NCBI GenBank assembly: GCA_037447655.1
Contig: JBBHKE010002850.1
Location: 1-62,000, forward strand
Length of the DNA: 62,000 nucleotides
Source: Zygnema cylindricum
Lineage: Eukaryota > Streptophyta > Zygnematophyceae > Zygnematales > Zygnemataceae
Direction of reading: 5' to 3'
Every line of letters starts with the position of its first letter. The stretch's first letter is position 1. Shown here piece by piece: positions 1 through 12,095 of this stretch. Below the pieces are notes generated by a model that ran no database searches, had not been told where the DNA came from, and saw only the letters and a list, made by a program, of their open reading frames with translations. A program made the translations under genes and the position numbers.

Positions 1-1549
1 TAATGCCGCCGGTTGTCGGTAGCCTCATCCATTTTGTCTAAGATTAGTGGTAGAAGATATAGGGTCTAATAAATATATAAACGTTAACATATAGGCTAAT
101 TCATTTAACGATAACTCTATACGGGATACATAGAGTGAGTTATAAAAATTACGGATTACGAGTACGGAGAATAAACAAGTACCGCGCATTTGTTTCGATA
201 GCGAAACACATACATCGCAAATATTTATGACTCCTACGATTGAAATCGACATTCAATCGGACGGCCGGAAAGAAAGCCGAGATCGCGGAAGAAGATTTTG
301 GTGGTTTATGGTCGCCGCCACAAAGGATGACACGTGGCACCACGACATTGGATTTTGGTATCTCAAGGGATTATAGAAACGAATCGAAAAAAGACACGTG
401 TCGACATTTTGGTCATGTCGTACAATATTCGTACATAAAGTACACGGGCAGCTGTACTTTCTGTATGGTACAGTAATATGATTGGTGCCGTACGTCAGTA
501 GATAGAGTTTCAAAGAGATAGGACTTAGAAAAATTTGGTTGATAGGACCCTCTCTCCTAGAGAGCTTCCGTACAAAAGGTCAACTTTGACCCACCATAAC
601 TTACTGCTCAGGGGAGCAAATTCAGAAAAAAAATTGTTTTTGCTATCGACTCAGGGGAGTCTTGCCTTCACAAGGGTGAAGGTGGTGAGAGTTTTTGTTT
701 GCCACGGTGGTAGTTATTCGTGCTGAAAGAGAAAGGGGTCAGGGTTATCCTAGAGGCTTCATGTGAGTTGCCTACTCTGAGGTCCTATGGAGGTCTGAGG
801 TCCTATGGAGGTCTCAGAGTTGCAGTTTCATACATGTAAAGTAGACTTGACATAGGCTAGTTTCGTTTGGGCCTAGCGTAGCTTCTACTTAGTCTATTTT
901 TCAGACTTAGAATTTCTAGCTTTTGGACAAGAATTTTCTCTTGGCGGCGGAGTTGTTTTCTTGCTTCCTCCTTGCCACCGATTGCCCACTATTTCCTTTT
1001 CTTCTTGTTAGCTAGCGATAGATGCTAGTTAGCGTACGGATTTTTCTCTCCTTGTGTTCTGCCTCATTTTTAATCCACACGGCTTCGGCCAAGTCCGGAA
1101 GGTTTCCCTCCAAATTTGTCTTTTTGGCGATTGTTGGAGTGGAGGCTTGAGGCGTGGCATCTTATATTGGGCTGCTCGTTCTTCGGACAGCTGCACGGTT
1201 TGTTCAAGTGTATTTGTTTGTGTGGCATTTCGGTTGTCTTGTAAAAGTGTTTTTTTTTACCAAATCCGAATTTCTTCGTTTGGTTGAAAATGTTTATTTT
1301 GCTTCGTTGCTCTCCTATGATATAGCTATTGTAAAGAATTCATTGAAGACCCAAGAGCCTAGTGGGTATGAGGGTCACTTCACGCTAGGGGAGTATTCTT
1401 CCCTTTTATTCCTTTGGTCATCTTCACCTTTATTCTTTTGCATTTTGTATATACATTTTTCCCGTCTCATTCATTTTCGTTTGTATATATGTTTGGAGCA
1501 AGACTTTGCTGGTTGGGATGCATGTTCGCTCTTTCTAGTCTCTCATGCA
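1..1549. other. No gene recognised; AT-rich flank
   Basis: I see no conserved coding exon here. Short open frames exist but none resembles a known protein. An 18-bp unit (CTGAGGTCCTATGGAGGT) is repeated exactly twice in tandem at 777-812 and is followed by CTCAGAG, giving a small palindrome. The stretch borders the copia fragment that starts near 1550 and may include older retrotransposon sequence, but I cannot show that. Confidence 0.4.
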
Positions 1550-2765
1550 CAACAGAGGTCATTTATATAAAGCACCCAGAGGGTTATGAGGAATCAAGAA
1601 AATAAAATCTTGTAAGCAGACTTTTAAAATCTTTGTATCGCCTAAAATAGGCCTCTGGGCAATGGAACCGAAAGTTAGATGAGTTATTGACATGATTAGG
1701 TTTTACTAAAATTAGCTTTGATCAATCAGTATATGTGATGTGTGTTGATAATCGTGATGAGGTGATATTCATTGCTGTGTATGTTGATGATTTGATGCTA
1801 ATTAGTAGGAACAAAGAAGAAATTGCTATAGTAAAACATGCTCTTAATTCACAATTTGAAATGAAGGATTTGGGTGAGGCAAAACATATCCTTGGAATAC
1901 AAGTTGAAAGAGATAGAGAAAAGAAAGTCATTAGGCTTACTCAAAAAGAAGCGATAGGAAACATGTTGGAACAATTTGGCTTGGCTGATGCCAAAGGTTG
2001 TGCAACTCCTATGGAGTATAAGCAAAAACTTGAAGGAATGGAGCATGAGTTTGGAGTCATAATAGATGAGGAACTTACTGCAGAAGAGCAAATTTATTGT
2101 CCCAAGTACCTTACAGACAAGTAGTAGGAAGTCTAATTTACTGCATAAAATGCGCTAGGTCCGATATAGCTACAACTGTTGGTGTATGAAGCACAAGTCT
2201 ACAAAATCCACGAAAGAGAGACTGGGAGGCAGCAAAAAGTGTCTTAAGATATCTAGTTGGGACCAAAAATCTTTGGTTTACTTTAGGAGGGGACAAGGTT
2301 AGTATAAACACTTGGAGTGATGCTAGCTATGGCGATGTGCCAAGTAAGAAATCTACAACTGGGTATGTCATTCAGATTGGAGGTGGAACTTGTAGCTGGA
2401 TTAGAAAACTTCAAAAAGTCATGGCACAATCAACTATGGAAGCGAAATACATGGCTACTAGCGCAGCCTTGAAAGAGTTGCTTTGGATTAAGGCATTTCT
2501 TGAAGAATTGGGTTTTACACAACACGGAACACAAATAATGTGGTGCGATAATCAGGCAGCCATTTCTATGGCTACAAACCCAAGTCACCATTTTTAGAGT
2601 AAGCATATGGACAATCGGCTACATTTGGTTCGAGAAAAAGTATTTGCAAGATTGGTCAAACTTTGCTATTTGCCTGATGAGAAAATGGTTGCGGACATCT
2701 TGACAAAAGCCCTTCCATCTCCTAAGTTAGAGTACTGCAGAAAAGCACGTGGTCTAAGTGAGTAA
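1550..2765 (+). pseudogene. Ty1/copia retrotransposon remnant 1: reverse transcriptase to RNase H
   Basis: This is the 3' half of a copia polyprotein, decayed by stop codons and frame changes. The RT part begins near 1560 with PEGYEES, followed by a degraded KSLYRLK/QWNRKLDE stretch, then the catalytic YVDDLML motif at about 1780-1800 and the MKDLGEAKHILGIQV segment (1861-1915). A stop at about 2124 precedes SLIYCIKCARSDIA. The RNase H domain follows with WSDASYGD (about 2313), STTGYV, QSTMEAKY and WCDNQAAI. The end carries the copia signature ADILTKALP and stops at 2763-2765. The gag, protease and integrase parts are absent upstream, so the copy is 5'-truncated. It cannot encode an active protein. 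No matching LTR pair was found. Family assignment is secure; element lineage is not determined. Confidence 0.88.
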
Positions 2766-3313
2766 GTCTTCTAAAGTTGAAGGTGATTATTGAAAAGTAA
2801 GCTTTAGTAAGCCTTAGAAATTAGAGTCTAGGACTTAGAATAATGTTCGACCACCAACTATTCAATATTAACTATATTTGGTGTGGGTTTTTGAGCATCT
2901 ACTCGAGTAGTTATCTTTGAGTAAATTAGTGTGTACGGCCGCCTATGAATGTAGACGTGATAAATATCTCACGGATTTTTAGGGTGTATTACTAGACAAT
3001 TTTGGTCCAAGTACTTAGATTTTTGTCAGTAGATTTTTAGTTGAACCTTGTACAAACGTTTTAGATGTTTTCTAGATCTTTTGAGTATTTAGTTCAATAA
3101 GGAACAATCAGTTTGACACAGAATGTACATTCTACACAGAGTTAAGGAAATGAGAGCACTAATTGCACTTTAAGGTGTATTTTGTTCTGTTGTCCTTGAT
3201 TTGGTTGTGGCACATGTTTGTCTAGTTGAAATACCTCTCTCATTTGAAGTTTCATATCTTACAATATAGATCTAGTTTACTAGGTATTTCTCTTTGGGTT
3301 TGCTTCTGCTGTC
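2766..3313. other. Spacer between two copia remnants
   Basis: No gene seen. It probably contains 3' non-coding sequence of copia remnant 1 and leader sequence of remnant 2. I could not find an LTR repeat of this segment elsewhere in the window. Confidence 0.4.
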
Positions 3314-6297
3314 ATGTCTACTAATGGCTCTGTTCCTACTAGTGCAAGTCTAAATCCTAGTGGGAGTGGATCACAGCCAAGTTAGAATGCCTATGACCTT
3401 CAACACTTTCCAATGTGACATGCTACCGATGTAAACGGCTTGGGCATTTGTCTTCCTCTTGTCCGGATAAAGACAAGCAATGTCATTTTTGCGGTAAGTG
3501 GGGGCATACGAGCCCTCAATGTTATGCGAAGAGTGGAGATTCCGGAAGTGGAAGACGAGGTAGAGGAAGTGATAGAGGCGGCCGAGGAAGAGACCGCGGT
3601 GGTGGTCGTGGTTATGGTAATGCAAATTACTTGTACTATGGTAATGAAACGGGTGATGTTTTTCTGGTTTTTAACCTTACCCTTGATTCGGTAAGTAGTG
3701 GAGGAAATTTGGTGAAAGAGTGGATTATTGATACGGGGGCGTCTCATCATGTTTGCACGGATGCCACCTTGTTTGATGACATGAGGGAACTTACGGTTCC
3801 AAAGTTTATTACGGTTTCAAGCGGCCATATCATTTTGGTTGGAACGGTTGGCACGGTTCGGCTTGACCTCATTTCATGGGATAATGATGGGAAGGAGAAA
3901 TCGACGGAGTATCGTCTTCAAAATACACTTTACATTCCGGACGGTTCGGTCAATTTGTTAAGCGTTCCACAAATCCAAAAGAGTGGAGGAAACTTACTTG
4001 TAGAGGTGATCAATCTATTGAGATTTGGAATGAGAAGGGAAATGTAATTGGAGAAGGAGTTGTAACGGATGCGAATCATAGTCGGCTCTTATAGAGGAGG
4101 CCGAAATCTAAAGTTTCCACCGAGGGAATTTCACATCAAATTTTGGAGTTGAAAGGTGATCATACCTAATGGCATCATCGTATGTGTCACAAATCCGAGG
4201 CAAGTTTGAAGAAGATGATTCGTCATTCTTTGGTGAGGGGTTTGGACCTCGGATCCGGTAAGAAGGTGAACGGATGCGGAGGATGTAGCAAAGGAGGTCA
4301 AATTCGGAAATCCCATCCCAATAAAGACATCAAGCATCGAGCTCAAAATCCTTTGGAGGTTGTTCCCATCGATCTTTGTGGACATATTAAACCCGAGACA
4401 ATTGGAGGTAATAAATGTACTTTGGTGATTGTTGATGACTTCTCTCGGAAGTCATGGGTGTATTAATTGAAAAAGAAATTGGATGCATTTGAAAAGTTTA
4501 AAGAATGGCCATGTGATGGCCGAGAGGCAAATTGATAAGAAGCTTAAGTCCATTCGGTCGGACAATGGATGGGAGTTTGTTGTTTTTGATGGGTATTGTA
4601 AGGAGTGGGGGATAAGGCATCAATTCACGGCGCCTTATTCTCCGGAGTAAAATGGAGTGGCCGAGAGGAAGAATCGTACCTTACAAGAAATGGTCCGTGC
4701 GATGGTTCATAGCTCCGGACGAGAGATGTTTTTGTGAGAAGATGCGATTCTTACGGCTAATTATATTTGTAACCGAAGACTCACTTCGGTTTTCGGAAGT
4801 AAAACACCGGAGGAATTGTGGAGTGGTAGAAAGCCCACGGTTCATCATTTGAGAATTTAGGGATGTCATGCTACGATTTATGTGGAATCAATTAAGAGGA
4901 AGGGGAAATTTGCACCAAGGTGTTGGCCGCGAATTTTTATTGGGTATAGTGCAAAGGAAAATTTATACTGAGTATATGACCCGGCTCGTCACACCGTGGA
5001 GGAATCTCGGAATGTGGATTTTCATGAGGATCTCAAATCCCCCATGAATGTCGTTGGGAAATTTATCGAAAATTTGGATTTTTATGAGGAGAGTGAAATT
5101 GAGAATTTTCCGTATATTGGGGATTCAAAATCCGATGAGGAACCGAATGTAAAAAATCAGAAAAAGAAATTGGGTAAATCGGTTGAAATTGAATTTGAAA
5201 TAAAGAGTAAGGGATCTTTGGATTCCCGAGTGCCTTCGAACATTCGAAAATCTCAAAGCTCTAAATCGAGTGAGAAGGAAATTGAAATTGAATTCGAGGA
5301 AGAGCAAGAGGAGAAGGAGGAGGAGCAAATTGTTAGAAGGAGCTCTCGGAGTACAAAGGGGAAGAAACTGGAGAAACTCACTTACGATCGAAAAGGGGAA
5401 AATGCATCGAATTCGCATTATTTTCTCTCCGATTCTAAGGAGACGGGGTTTCTTTTGTAGCAATCACTTACGGAAAATATGACCGGCGACCCTCAATCTT
5501 ATGTAGAGGCTAGGAGGTCGGTTGATTGGGAGAGTAAGTGGAAACCGGCGTGGGAGAAAGAATTTAAATCAGTGGTTGATAATCGAACTTTTGAGGAGGT
5601 GAAATTACCGAAGGGGAAAAAAACGATTGATGCAAAGTGGGTCTTTAAGACCAAAACTGGAGCTTCGGGTGGAATTATTAAGTACAAGGCGAGGCTTGTT
5701 TGTAAGGGCTTCCAACAACGTGAGAGAATTCATTTTAAGGAGACTTATGCTCTCGGTTCCAGCGATGGGGAAGAAGCACGTCCATCAAATGGAAGTAGAA
5801 ACCGCGTTTTTAAATGGTGAGTTCGAGGAAGAGGAATATATGAAGGTACCAGAAGGGGTGTCTCCTTTGCAGGAAGGATATGTTTGGCGTTTGTGAAAGT
5901 CCTTATATGGTGTGAAACATGCGCCGCGCACGTGGTATTTGAGACTTCATCAAGTACTATTGAAATTCGGATTTGTGCGGACTACGTCCGATTCTAGAGT
6001 TTACGTGAAAAGTGAAGGAGTTGACCAAATCATCTTTTCTGTTTATGTGGATGATTTCTTGATGGCATGCGACAAGTTGGAGCGTATTAATGAGCTGAAA
6101 TGTTATCTTAGATTACATTTCAAAGTGACAGATCTTGGAGAGGTACGATATATTTTGGGGATTGAAGTAATACGCGACAAAAGAAGAGGCGGTTGATTTG
6201 TTAACGAAGGCTGCCACACATGATGTATTTCAGAGGAGGCGACCGAAACTTGGATTATGTTGAGAAGTTTTGGCGATTCTAACAATAACAGGGGGAA
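3314..6297 (+). pseudogene. Ty1/copia retrotransposon remnant 2: gag-protease-integrase-RT
   Basis: A second, unrelated-looking copia copy. A gag start (MSTNGSVP, 3314) is followed at about 3415 by a large internal deletion that joins it to the nucleocapsid. Two zinc-knuckle-like CX2C motifs (CYRCKRLGHLSSSCP and CHFCGKWGHTSPQC) occupy 3418-3525, with an Arg/Gly-rich stretch after them. The aspartic protease motif DTGASHH lies at 3728-3750. Integrase follows with an HHCC-type zinc region (4165-4320) and a core containing VDDFSRKSW and SDNGWEF. RT is at 5479-6195, with LYGVKHAPRTWY and the YVDDFLMA catalytic motif (6047-6070). Several in-frame stops (about 4464, 4648, 5459) and frameshifts (near 5750) break it. 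Most of the RNase H domain is deleted: RT runs straight into a DLLTKA terminal signature at about 6195. A purine tract, AGGGGGAA, ends at 6297. Confidence 0.88.
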
Positions 6298-6937
6298 TGT
6301 TGGGATATTGTCGTTTCGCGGTATTGTCGCGAAACGTCATACCAACATTTATTTGTTGACGTGAAAGTATCACGTCATTGTAGGAAATGTGCGATGACGT
6401 TTCGCTGTACTTTTTGAGGCGTCCGCAAACGGAACATACTATTTAGTTTCGCGTGACTTTTGTCTTCATGCACAGGTGTTTGATTTTCCGTGCAGGTGTG
6501 TTCGTGAAGCGACATGTGTTTAGTTCAACGTTTGGAGTTAGTCGTTTCGAAGGAAGAAAGCGTGTGCTACTTTCTTCGTGGAAACGTCTTTGCAGTGTGC
6601 ACAATCAGCTAGGGACAAACTTCGTCGCTACGCCAAGTCGTGCTTGTCTAACCTTGTTGTCTCTTAGTGCAGAGTAGCGAGTATATAGGCAGCATTGCAG
6701 TGTATTGAATCTCATTAATCAATCTATCTTAGATGATTAATCTTGGAGTAGAGATTACTAAAGAAGAGAGAGAAGAGAGAGAAGAGTGAAGAGAGATGAT
6801 GTAAAGAGGATTCGGCCAAGAACACTTATAAATCCTTTTGGTTGAATATTCCTCTTGTCTATTATGAGCTTTCGTTGTGTAATGAATCATGTTTTGTGAA
6901 TTATTAAGAGTGAATGTCTTTTGCTTAAGATCCTACA
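6298..6937 (+). mobile_element. Probable 3' LTR of copia remnant 2
   Basis: The purine-rich tract at 6289-6297 is followed directly by TGTTGGGATATTG, the usual copia arrangement of polypurine tract then LTR start (TG). A TATA-like GAGTATATAGG lies at 6680-6690, and a plausible LTR end (TCCTACA, CA-terminated) is at 6931-6937, giving about 640 bp. No 5' LTR is present in the window, so the right boundary is inferred from the terminal dinucleotide only. Confidence 0.5.
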
Positions 6938-7179
6938 CTTTCTTGTCATGAGAGTTTTTTGATGTTTGACCAAGAGCCTCTCATTTTTGCGTGATAGTGG
7001 TTTTTTTCCTATTTCCTTCACGACTTGCACTCACTTGGATAGACTCTCTTAGTGGAAACTTATCTGTCCTTGCTCATCACCACGCCTTTTGTGCTTTCGC
7101 TTTCCACTTTCCCTTCTTGCCTCTTGCCTCTTCCCTTTTGTTACAGACAACACACAATTGATCGGCCTCGGAAGAGGTT

Positions 7180-7870
7180 ATGTCGGTTTAATATTTTTTC
7201 AATTATGGTCTAGCACGAGTCCAAGTGTGTTGTTTGGTCACCTTTTGATGTCCCTCCGCTCACTTCCCCTCAAGGTTTTCAAACTCGTATTCCATTCGAG
7301 TGCATTTGTGTGCTAAGGTGCCCAGTTGGCAAGTTCTATATGGCCGAATTTCTTGATTATGCTCTTTAAACATGTTTGTCCACATATCCCAAACATCACC
7401 CCTCGTGTGGCTTTTGCTCTTTTTACGTTGTTTTTCACCCACCCCCCCTTACGTGTTATTCTATAGTGGTGGTTTGATATTGTTTTGCTCAATGGTAACT
7501 ATCTTATTTTTGTTGACATTGTTTTGGAGAACCAACCCTCGGTTATTGACGTTCCTCAAGCGGCTTTGCATGTTTGACACGTCGAGCATGAAGTCGCTAA
7601 GGAGAATTGTGGTTATGCGGACCTTGATGTTATGGATGCTTTTATCTCGATGGTTGAGATAATTTGTTTTTTAGGTGTTGCTTTTGATGAGTTTCTCCGC
7701 ACTCGGGTAAGAGGATGGGACCTAGGAGCCCTTTCACTTCGGTCCTTATGCTTGTTAATCTCCAACGTTTGTATGTGGCTTTACAACTTCTATCCTTGTT
7801 CAATGTACTATTTTTTTTATGGATCATCGACGTATTCTGAAACACTTTCAGCATACTCCTTGAGACTAGT
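7180..7870 (+). pseudogene. Decayed copy 1 of an RT-associated element (C-terminal part)
   Basis: A degenerate coding stretch whose best-preserved part begins at 7632 (MDAFISMVEIICFLGVAFDEF). It aligns with 9276 onward in the second copy (MDGFIPMAVEIFDCLGVALDDF), and both end with a YGSST-type segment. The arrangement resembles the C-terminal region that follows reverse transcriptase in some non-LTR elements of algae and protists: a Cys/His cluster, then an acidic nuclease-like stretch ending in an F-P-A-E-x-F-G-type motif. That assignment is from memory of the family pattern and is tentative. Stops and frameshifts are numerous. Confidence 0.45.
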
Positions 7871-8589
7871 CAAAGAATTAAGGGGCTTTGTAAGCGGTTC
7901 TTTAACGAGTTTTGTTAAGAAGTTTTTTTTCGAGTACACTACCTTAGTGTTGCTTTTTGCTTGTTTTTTCTCTTTTGTTTCTTCCGCCTTGTTTTTTCTT
8001 TTAGTTGCCTCCACATGCATTCGGTATTTCACTTTTAACTTTGCCTTTCAGTTTTCTTCCCATGTACTCAATTGGTTTAGCATCGTGCTTTCATAATAAG
8101 GCCTTATTATACTAATTATATACCTTCATACAACCTGACAAGAATTGCAATGCACAATTCCTCACACAAACTGGCTTAACAAATTTACACTTCCTAAGGC
8201 TTTTAGTATTCAAAGAAACATTATTAGATTTACGTGGTATCTGTATACTAATCTAGTGCAAAGTGGTGTTGTCATCTAGTGCAAAGTGGTGCTCTCAGCC
8301 AAGGTTATTGAATCATATTGGGGATGATTTGAGTAGGTTAAGTTAGTATGCTATTAGATGTTCTTGGTCTTATGCTCGTTGTTCTTTTCCACTTCCTTTG
8401 TTAGTTTGCTCTTCTCTATGTGCTACCTTCTCTCTTTTTTTGTGTTGCTTTCCATTTTAGTTTGCTTCATCTCGGTTCATTCCAAATGTTGTTTTGGCTT
8501 TTCATTTCGTTTGTTCTCCATGTATCATGGACTTTCTCTCGTTTTTTGGCTGAGGACACTCCTATTCTTGCTACCATTGTTCCTAGAGT

Positions 8590-9552
8590 TTCGGATGGTG
8601 TTGTCACCTTCTAGCGGTCCAATCTGGATGCATCTCGTTCTCTTCCTCCACCTGCTATTGCGGACATGCCGGTTCTTTCCACTCTTGTTACGACATTAGT
8701 TTCCTGTGTCCAGGAATTCATTTATGATCAGGCTGTCGCCGCTAATAAGACCGAGCTTCTCGAGGCGCTTCCTTCCAATTATTCGCGTGCATGCTTTCTC
8801 TCTTGTGGCGGACCTGGTTCCGGAGCTTGGCTATTCGCTATTGGCTATCCCTATCTTATCTACCCTCTGATTTACCCCGGCTCAATTCTGCACGACCCTC
8901 AAGTTTCGGCTTGGCCTCCCTCGCCCACCTTTGCTTGGCTCTCTTGTTTGCTCATGTGACCACGTTCTCGAGCCCGCCTGCGTCCATTTGCTTCGTTGCT
9001 CCCACGGGGGCGAGTTGATTCAGGCGCATGACGAGATTCGAGACACAATTGCTACTATCACTTTTGAGGGGGGATATTATGTTCATGGGGAGATTTCAAA
9101 ACATTATTTCTTCGCGTCGGATTGACATTGTATTCCTCGATGGTGCGCATCGTACATTTGGTGACATTGTGTTGGCGAACGCTACCTCGGATACAGGCGT
9201 CATCCAAGCAGCTCGACATGTGGGTGTGGCCTCTCGTGACGCGGGAAGGAGCGTGATTATGCCCATTGCAATGCTATGGATGGCTTCATTCCGATGGCGG
9301 TTGAGATATTTGATTGTTTGGGTGTGGCTTTGGACGATTTCCTCCATGCTTGTGGTCGGCGCTCGTTCGAGCGGCCTCTGTTTCAGTACTTCTTTTTATT
9401 GTCAATGTTTATCTGTGGCCCTACTACAAGTGCAGCCTTCTATCCTCCTTCGATCGTCTATTGCAGCTATGGATCGTCGACGTGTCCGGGAACTCCCTCG
9501 TGCTCCTTCGGGATTCAAGGACTTACGTGGTTGCTTTTCGCAGATTTTTAGT
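8590..9552 (+). pseudogene. Decayed copy 2 of the same RT-associated element
   Basis: Better preserved than the copy at 7180-7870. In order: a GGPGSGAWLFA motif (about 8806-8838), an Arg/Leu-rich segment written in a shifted frame, a CDHVLEPACVHLLRCSHG segment (about 8950-9010) that looks like a damaged Cys/His cluster, HDEIRDTIATI (9028-9060), and the MDGFIPMAVEIFD segment at 9276. At least three frame changes or stops break it (for example after 9121). The GSGAWL...HDAIRD...F-P-x-A-E order is characteristic of the region downstream of RT in certain non-LTR elements. No RT catalytic motif (YADD or similar) is seen upstream within the window, so the copy is 5'-truncated. Confidence 0.55.
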
Positions 9553-10014
9553 TATGTTGGGGTTTTGTTGATAGATGTTGGATCTTTTCTTTGATGTTTT
9601 GTTTGTTGTTTTTGGCTTCTTTGGGTGTTTTCGGTTTACCTGCCATCTTTTCGTATTTTCGTTGCTTTTGCATGCTTATCCTTTTTGTTTTTCCCCCCAC
9701 ATGTAGTTTTTTCATATTTTGCAATGCTACTTCTTTTTGTTCCCATGGACTCAGATGATTTACCATCTTGTCTTTTAACAAAATCAGCCATTTCTTTTTT
9801 TTTTGTCAATGAAGCTCAATATTTAAAGAGTGTTGTTAACTTTATTTTATGCTTTTGGACTGAAATAAGTTGTGGCTGAAGTCGAGTTATTAACACGTGT
9901 AGGTTTCGACTCTGCAATTTCCTTAGCAGATTGCAGCATTCAACTTCTTCTCCAATCCTAAGAACTCAACAACACATAATCTAAGACTACTGCTTCTCTC
10001 TAACAATAAAATAT

Positions 10015-10563
10015 ACGCGGTTCACACATTAAAAATGGGAAAACGGTATGGTATGAAAACGGTACTTTCTTTTGTCCGCCGTGAACTGGAATGTGACGTT
10101 AACCTACATCAACTATCATGTCGTGATACGAGCCACTTGTCCGTACGAATAATACACGCTTTGCGGACATGATATGTACGAAGCCTTCCAAACCAAACCG
10201 TTTTTTTTTACATTAAGTGTTCTCTTATATGATTGGTCCCCTAGTTTGTTCATAAGTTTTCAACGGAATGAATTCTTGTATGGTTCAGGTCCGTGCGCTT
10301 CGTTTTCGGATTTCTTCAAAAACGAAAAAGTGCATTCCAAACATGATGTCCGATGGCGGACGGCAGTTGCCGTTTGCTTTACGCAGCTATCAAGTTTTGA
10401 CGTATAGAACTGCATCTTTTGTCCGCCGCTACACTCCAAAATGGTCGAAACCAACCGCCCCAACCGTCACCAACGCGTTTTTTGTCATTTTATGAAATTT
10501 GGCATACAGATCCCAAATTTTAAGACATCGTTTCCCCCTTTTTTCAAGTGTGAACCACGCATT
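10015..10563. mobile_element. Non-autonomous TIR element, about 550 bp
   Basis: The left end (ACGCGGTTCACACATTAAAA at 10015) and the reverse complement of the right end (GCGTGGTTCACACTTGAAAA ending at 10561) match over about 30 bp and continue into a shared GGGAAAACG / GGGGAAACG. The interior has no conserved coding sequence. The superfamily is uncertain because target-site duplications are not clear. Confidence 0.6.
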
Positions 10564-10662
10564 AGAAAAGACCACCAGGCTATTTGATCCGTCCATTTGA
10601 CATTAGTCTGGTTATCTTCTAAAGACTCAGCGTTGTATCGTAAACTCTAACACTGGGAGTCA

Positions 10663-11567
10663 TCAGCCTGGAAGCTCGGAAATCTTGTACTTGCTTGAAG
10701 ACTCGGGGATTTCTTGGTAATCAAAACTTGGATACATTAAACCGTCTGTGCCTGAGTACTGGAAAACGTCATGAAACAGTCAAGTTGTACAAGGTTTGAT
10801 ATGTCAATCCCATAGAATCTCAAAACCTGACGAAAACAACAGTACAGAGTTCAAGAAATAGGTTCGCCTAAACATAGACATAAAAAAATGCTAAGGTTGC
10901 TACTCTTGAATAAGCACAAGGAGAAAAGTTTAAATATAGAGGTTTAAACTTCATGCAGAAGGAAATCCTTTCAATAAAGTTGATCTAGAGAAAATAGAAA
11001 ACAAACATTAAATTCTTGGTCATATAAAATTGTACTTATCTGACCACTTTCGAGTTAAGGGCAAATGATTTCTAGATTCACCGTACAGGATAGACAGCCC
11101 ATCACTATTTGACAGTAAAATACCAGTACAAATTCTTTATAAATTAACTGAATAAAATTTTGTTTTGCAGCCACCTAAAAGAGTTACTAACAGGAATTAA
11201 TAGAAAAACTCGACCTGGATTTAGAATGACTAACTCCAATAGCGATAGACAGGTTACTTGAATAGAAAGGATTCTGATATGCCCAGAGCATCACCCACAT
11301 GCACGCTATATGATGTACAAACATATCCGTCAGTTTCTGAAATTTTGTAGCAGAAAATTGAACAGCCAATCTGAAAAGAATCACAAATAAAGTAAATTAA
11401 AAAAAAAAAAAAAAAAAATCAGTTTTTAGTATTTATAATCCTCTTATTCATAGCCTCTGTTTGAACCTCACAGAGAAAACACCAGGACAGTAAGAAAAAT
11501 AATCTGATCGGCAAACTTACCTCACTCCGCCAGAGATATTTGAGAATAAACAAGTAGTTAATAAGGG
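10663..11567 (-). CDS. Unidentified multi-exon gene, 3' part (5' end lost at gap)
   Basis: Several short minus-strand segments are bounded by good splice sites and keep compatible phases. Exon 11567-11521 ends in a strong GTAAGT donor. Exon 11370-11258 begins IGCSIFCYKISETDGYV and contains SYSVHVGDALGISESFLF. Exon 11104-11036 contains DGLSILYGESRNHLPL. Exon 10867-10827 contains RTYFLNSVLLFS. A terminal exon at 10758-10663 reads YSGTDGLMYPSFDYQEIP and ends ELPG-stop, but its long frame does not match the phase left by 10867-10827, so one junction is wrong or an exon is missing. The 5' part would lie in or beyond the gap at 11574-11583. I do not recognise the family. The coding character is inferred from frame length and splice sites only. 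Confidence 0.4.
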
Positions 11568-11573
11568 CTAAAC

Positions 11574-11583
11574 NNNNNNNNNN
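11574..11583. other. Assembly gap (10 N)
   Basis: Ten undetermined bases, probably a placeholder of unknown true length. Exons run up to the gap on its left, and unrelated repeat DNA lies on its right. Confidence 0.98.
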
Positions 11584-11779
11584 TAACATCGCATAGCATG
11601 CTAATGTTCTGACTTATGAGGCTATCAAAAGCGTGTAAACTATACCAAGCTTGGTATCAACAAGTGCCGCAAATCACGCTTGCTAAATTAGCGCTGCTTA
11701 ATATGCATTGTTTGCGTAACTTGGAAAACTTTTTTAGCATTTTTAGCAATTACTTAAAAGCAGGCATGATAAGGCATGT

Positions 11780-11966
11780 ACATTTGTTTTTATTTAAAGT
11801 GTACATGGCGTCAAACTGAAATTTATTTTTGTTTACATGTACGGAATAGTACGGACGAAAATTCATTAACGATTTTTACGATTTTTTCAAAAGGTTCAAT
11901 GCGTTTGTTACGTATAATTCGTCGCGATTAAATCGTTCGCACTAAACGCCGTGAACAACTATGGTT
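11780..11966. repeat. Interspersed repeat, also at 60196-60360
   Basis: The segment containing TTTACATGTACGGAAT, CAAAAGGTTCAATGCG and CGTATAATTCGTCGCG is repeated with few differences at 60196-60360. Both copies end at a CTATGGTT sequence next to a copy of the CCATAGTTCAAA element. Confidence 0.75.
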
Positions 11967-11968
11967 CG

Positions 11969-12095
11969 AACCATATCAAATGTGCGAAAACTATCGGAGT
12001 ATTCAGTCTTGTAATCGTACGATACGCTACAATACGCGTATAATACGGGGAATTATAGCGTTTTCAATTGTTTTCGCACATTTGAACTATGGTTT
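11969..12095. mobile_element. MITE family B copy, about 127 bp
   Basis: Inverted ends: AACCATATCAAATGTGCGAA at the left and, reverse-complemented, AACCATAGTTCAAATGTGCG at the right. The interior is AT-rich with CGTA-type words and no coding capacity. It has the same ends as the element at 39438-39601. Confidence 0.6.

Noticed and set aside
3370-3625. Minus-strand open frames over the zinc-knuckle region
   Set aside because: Shadows of the copia gag-protease coding strand.
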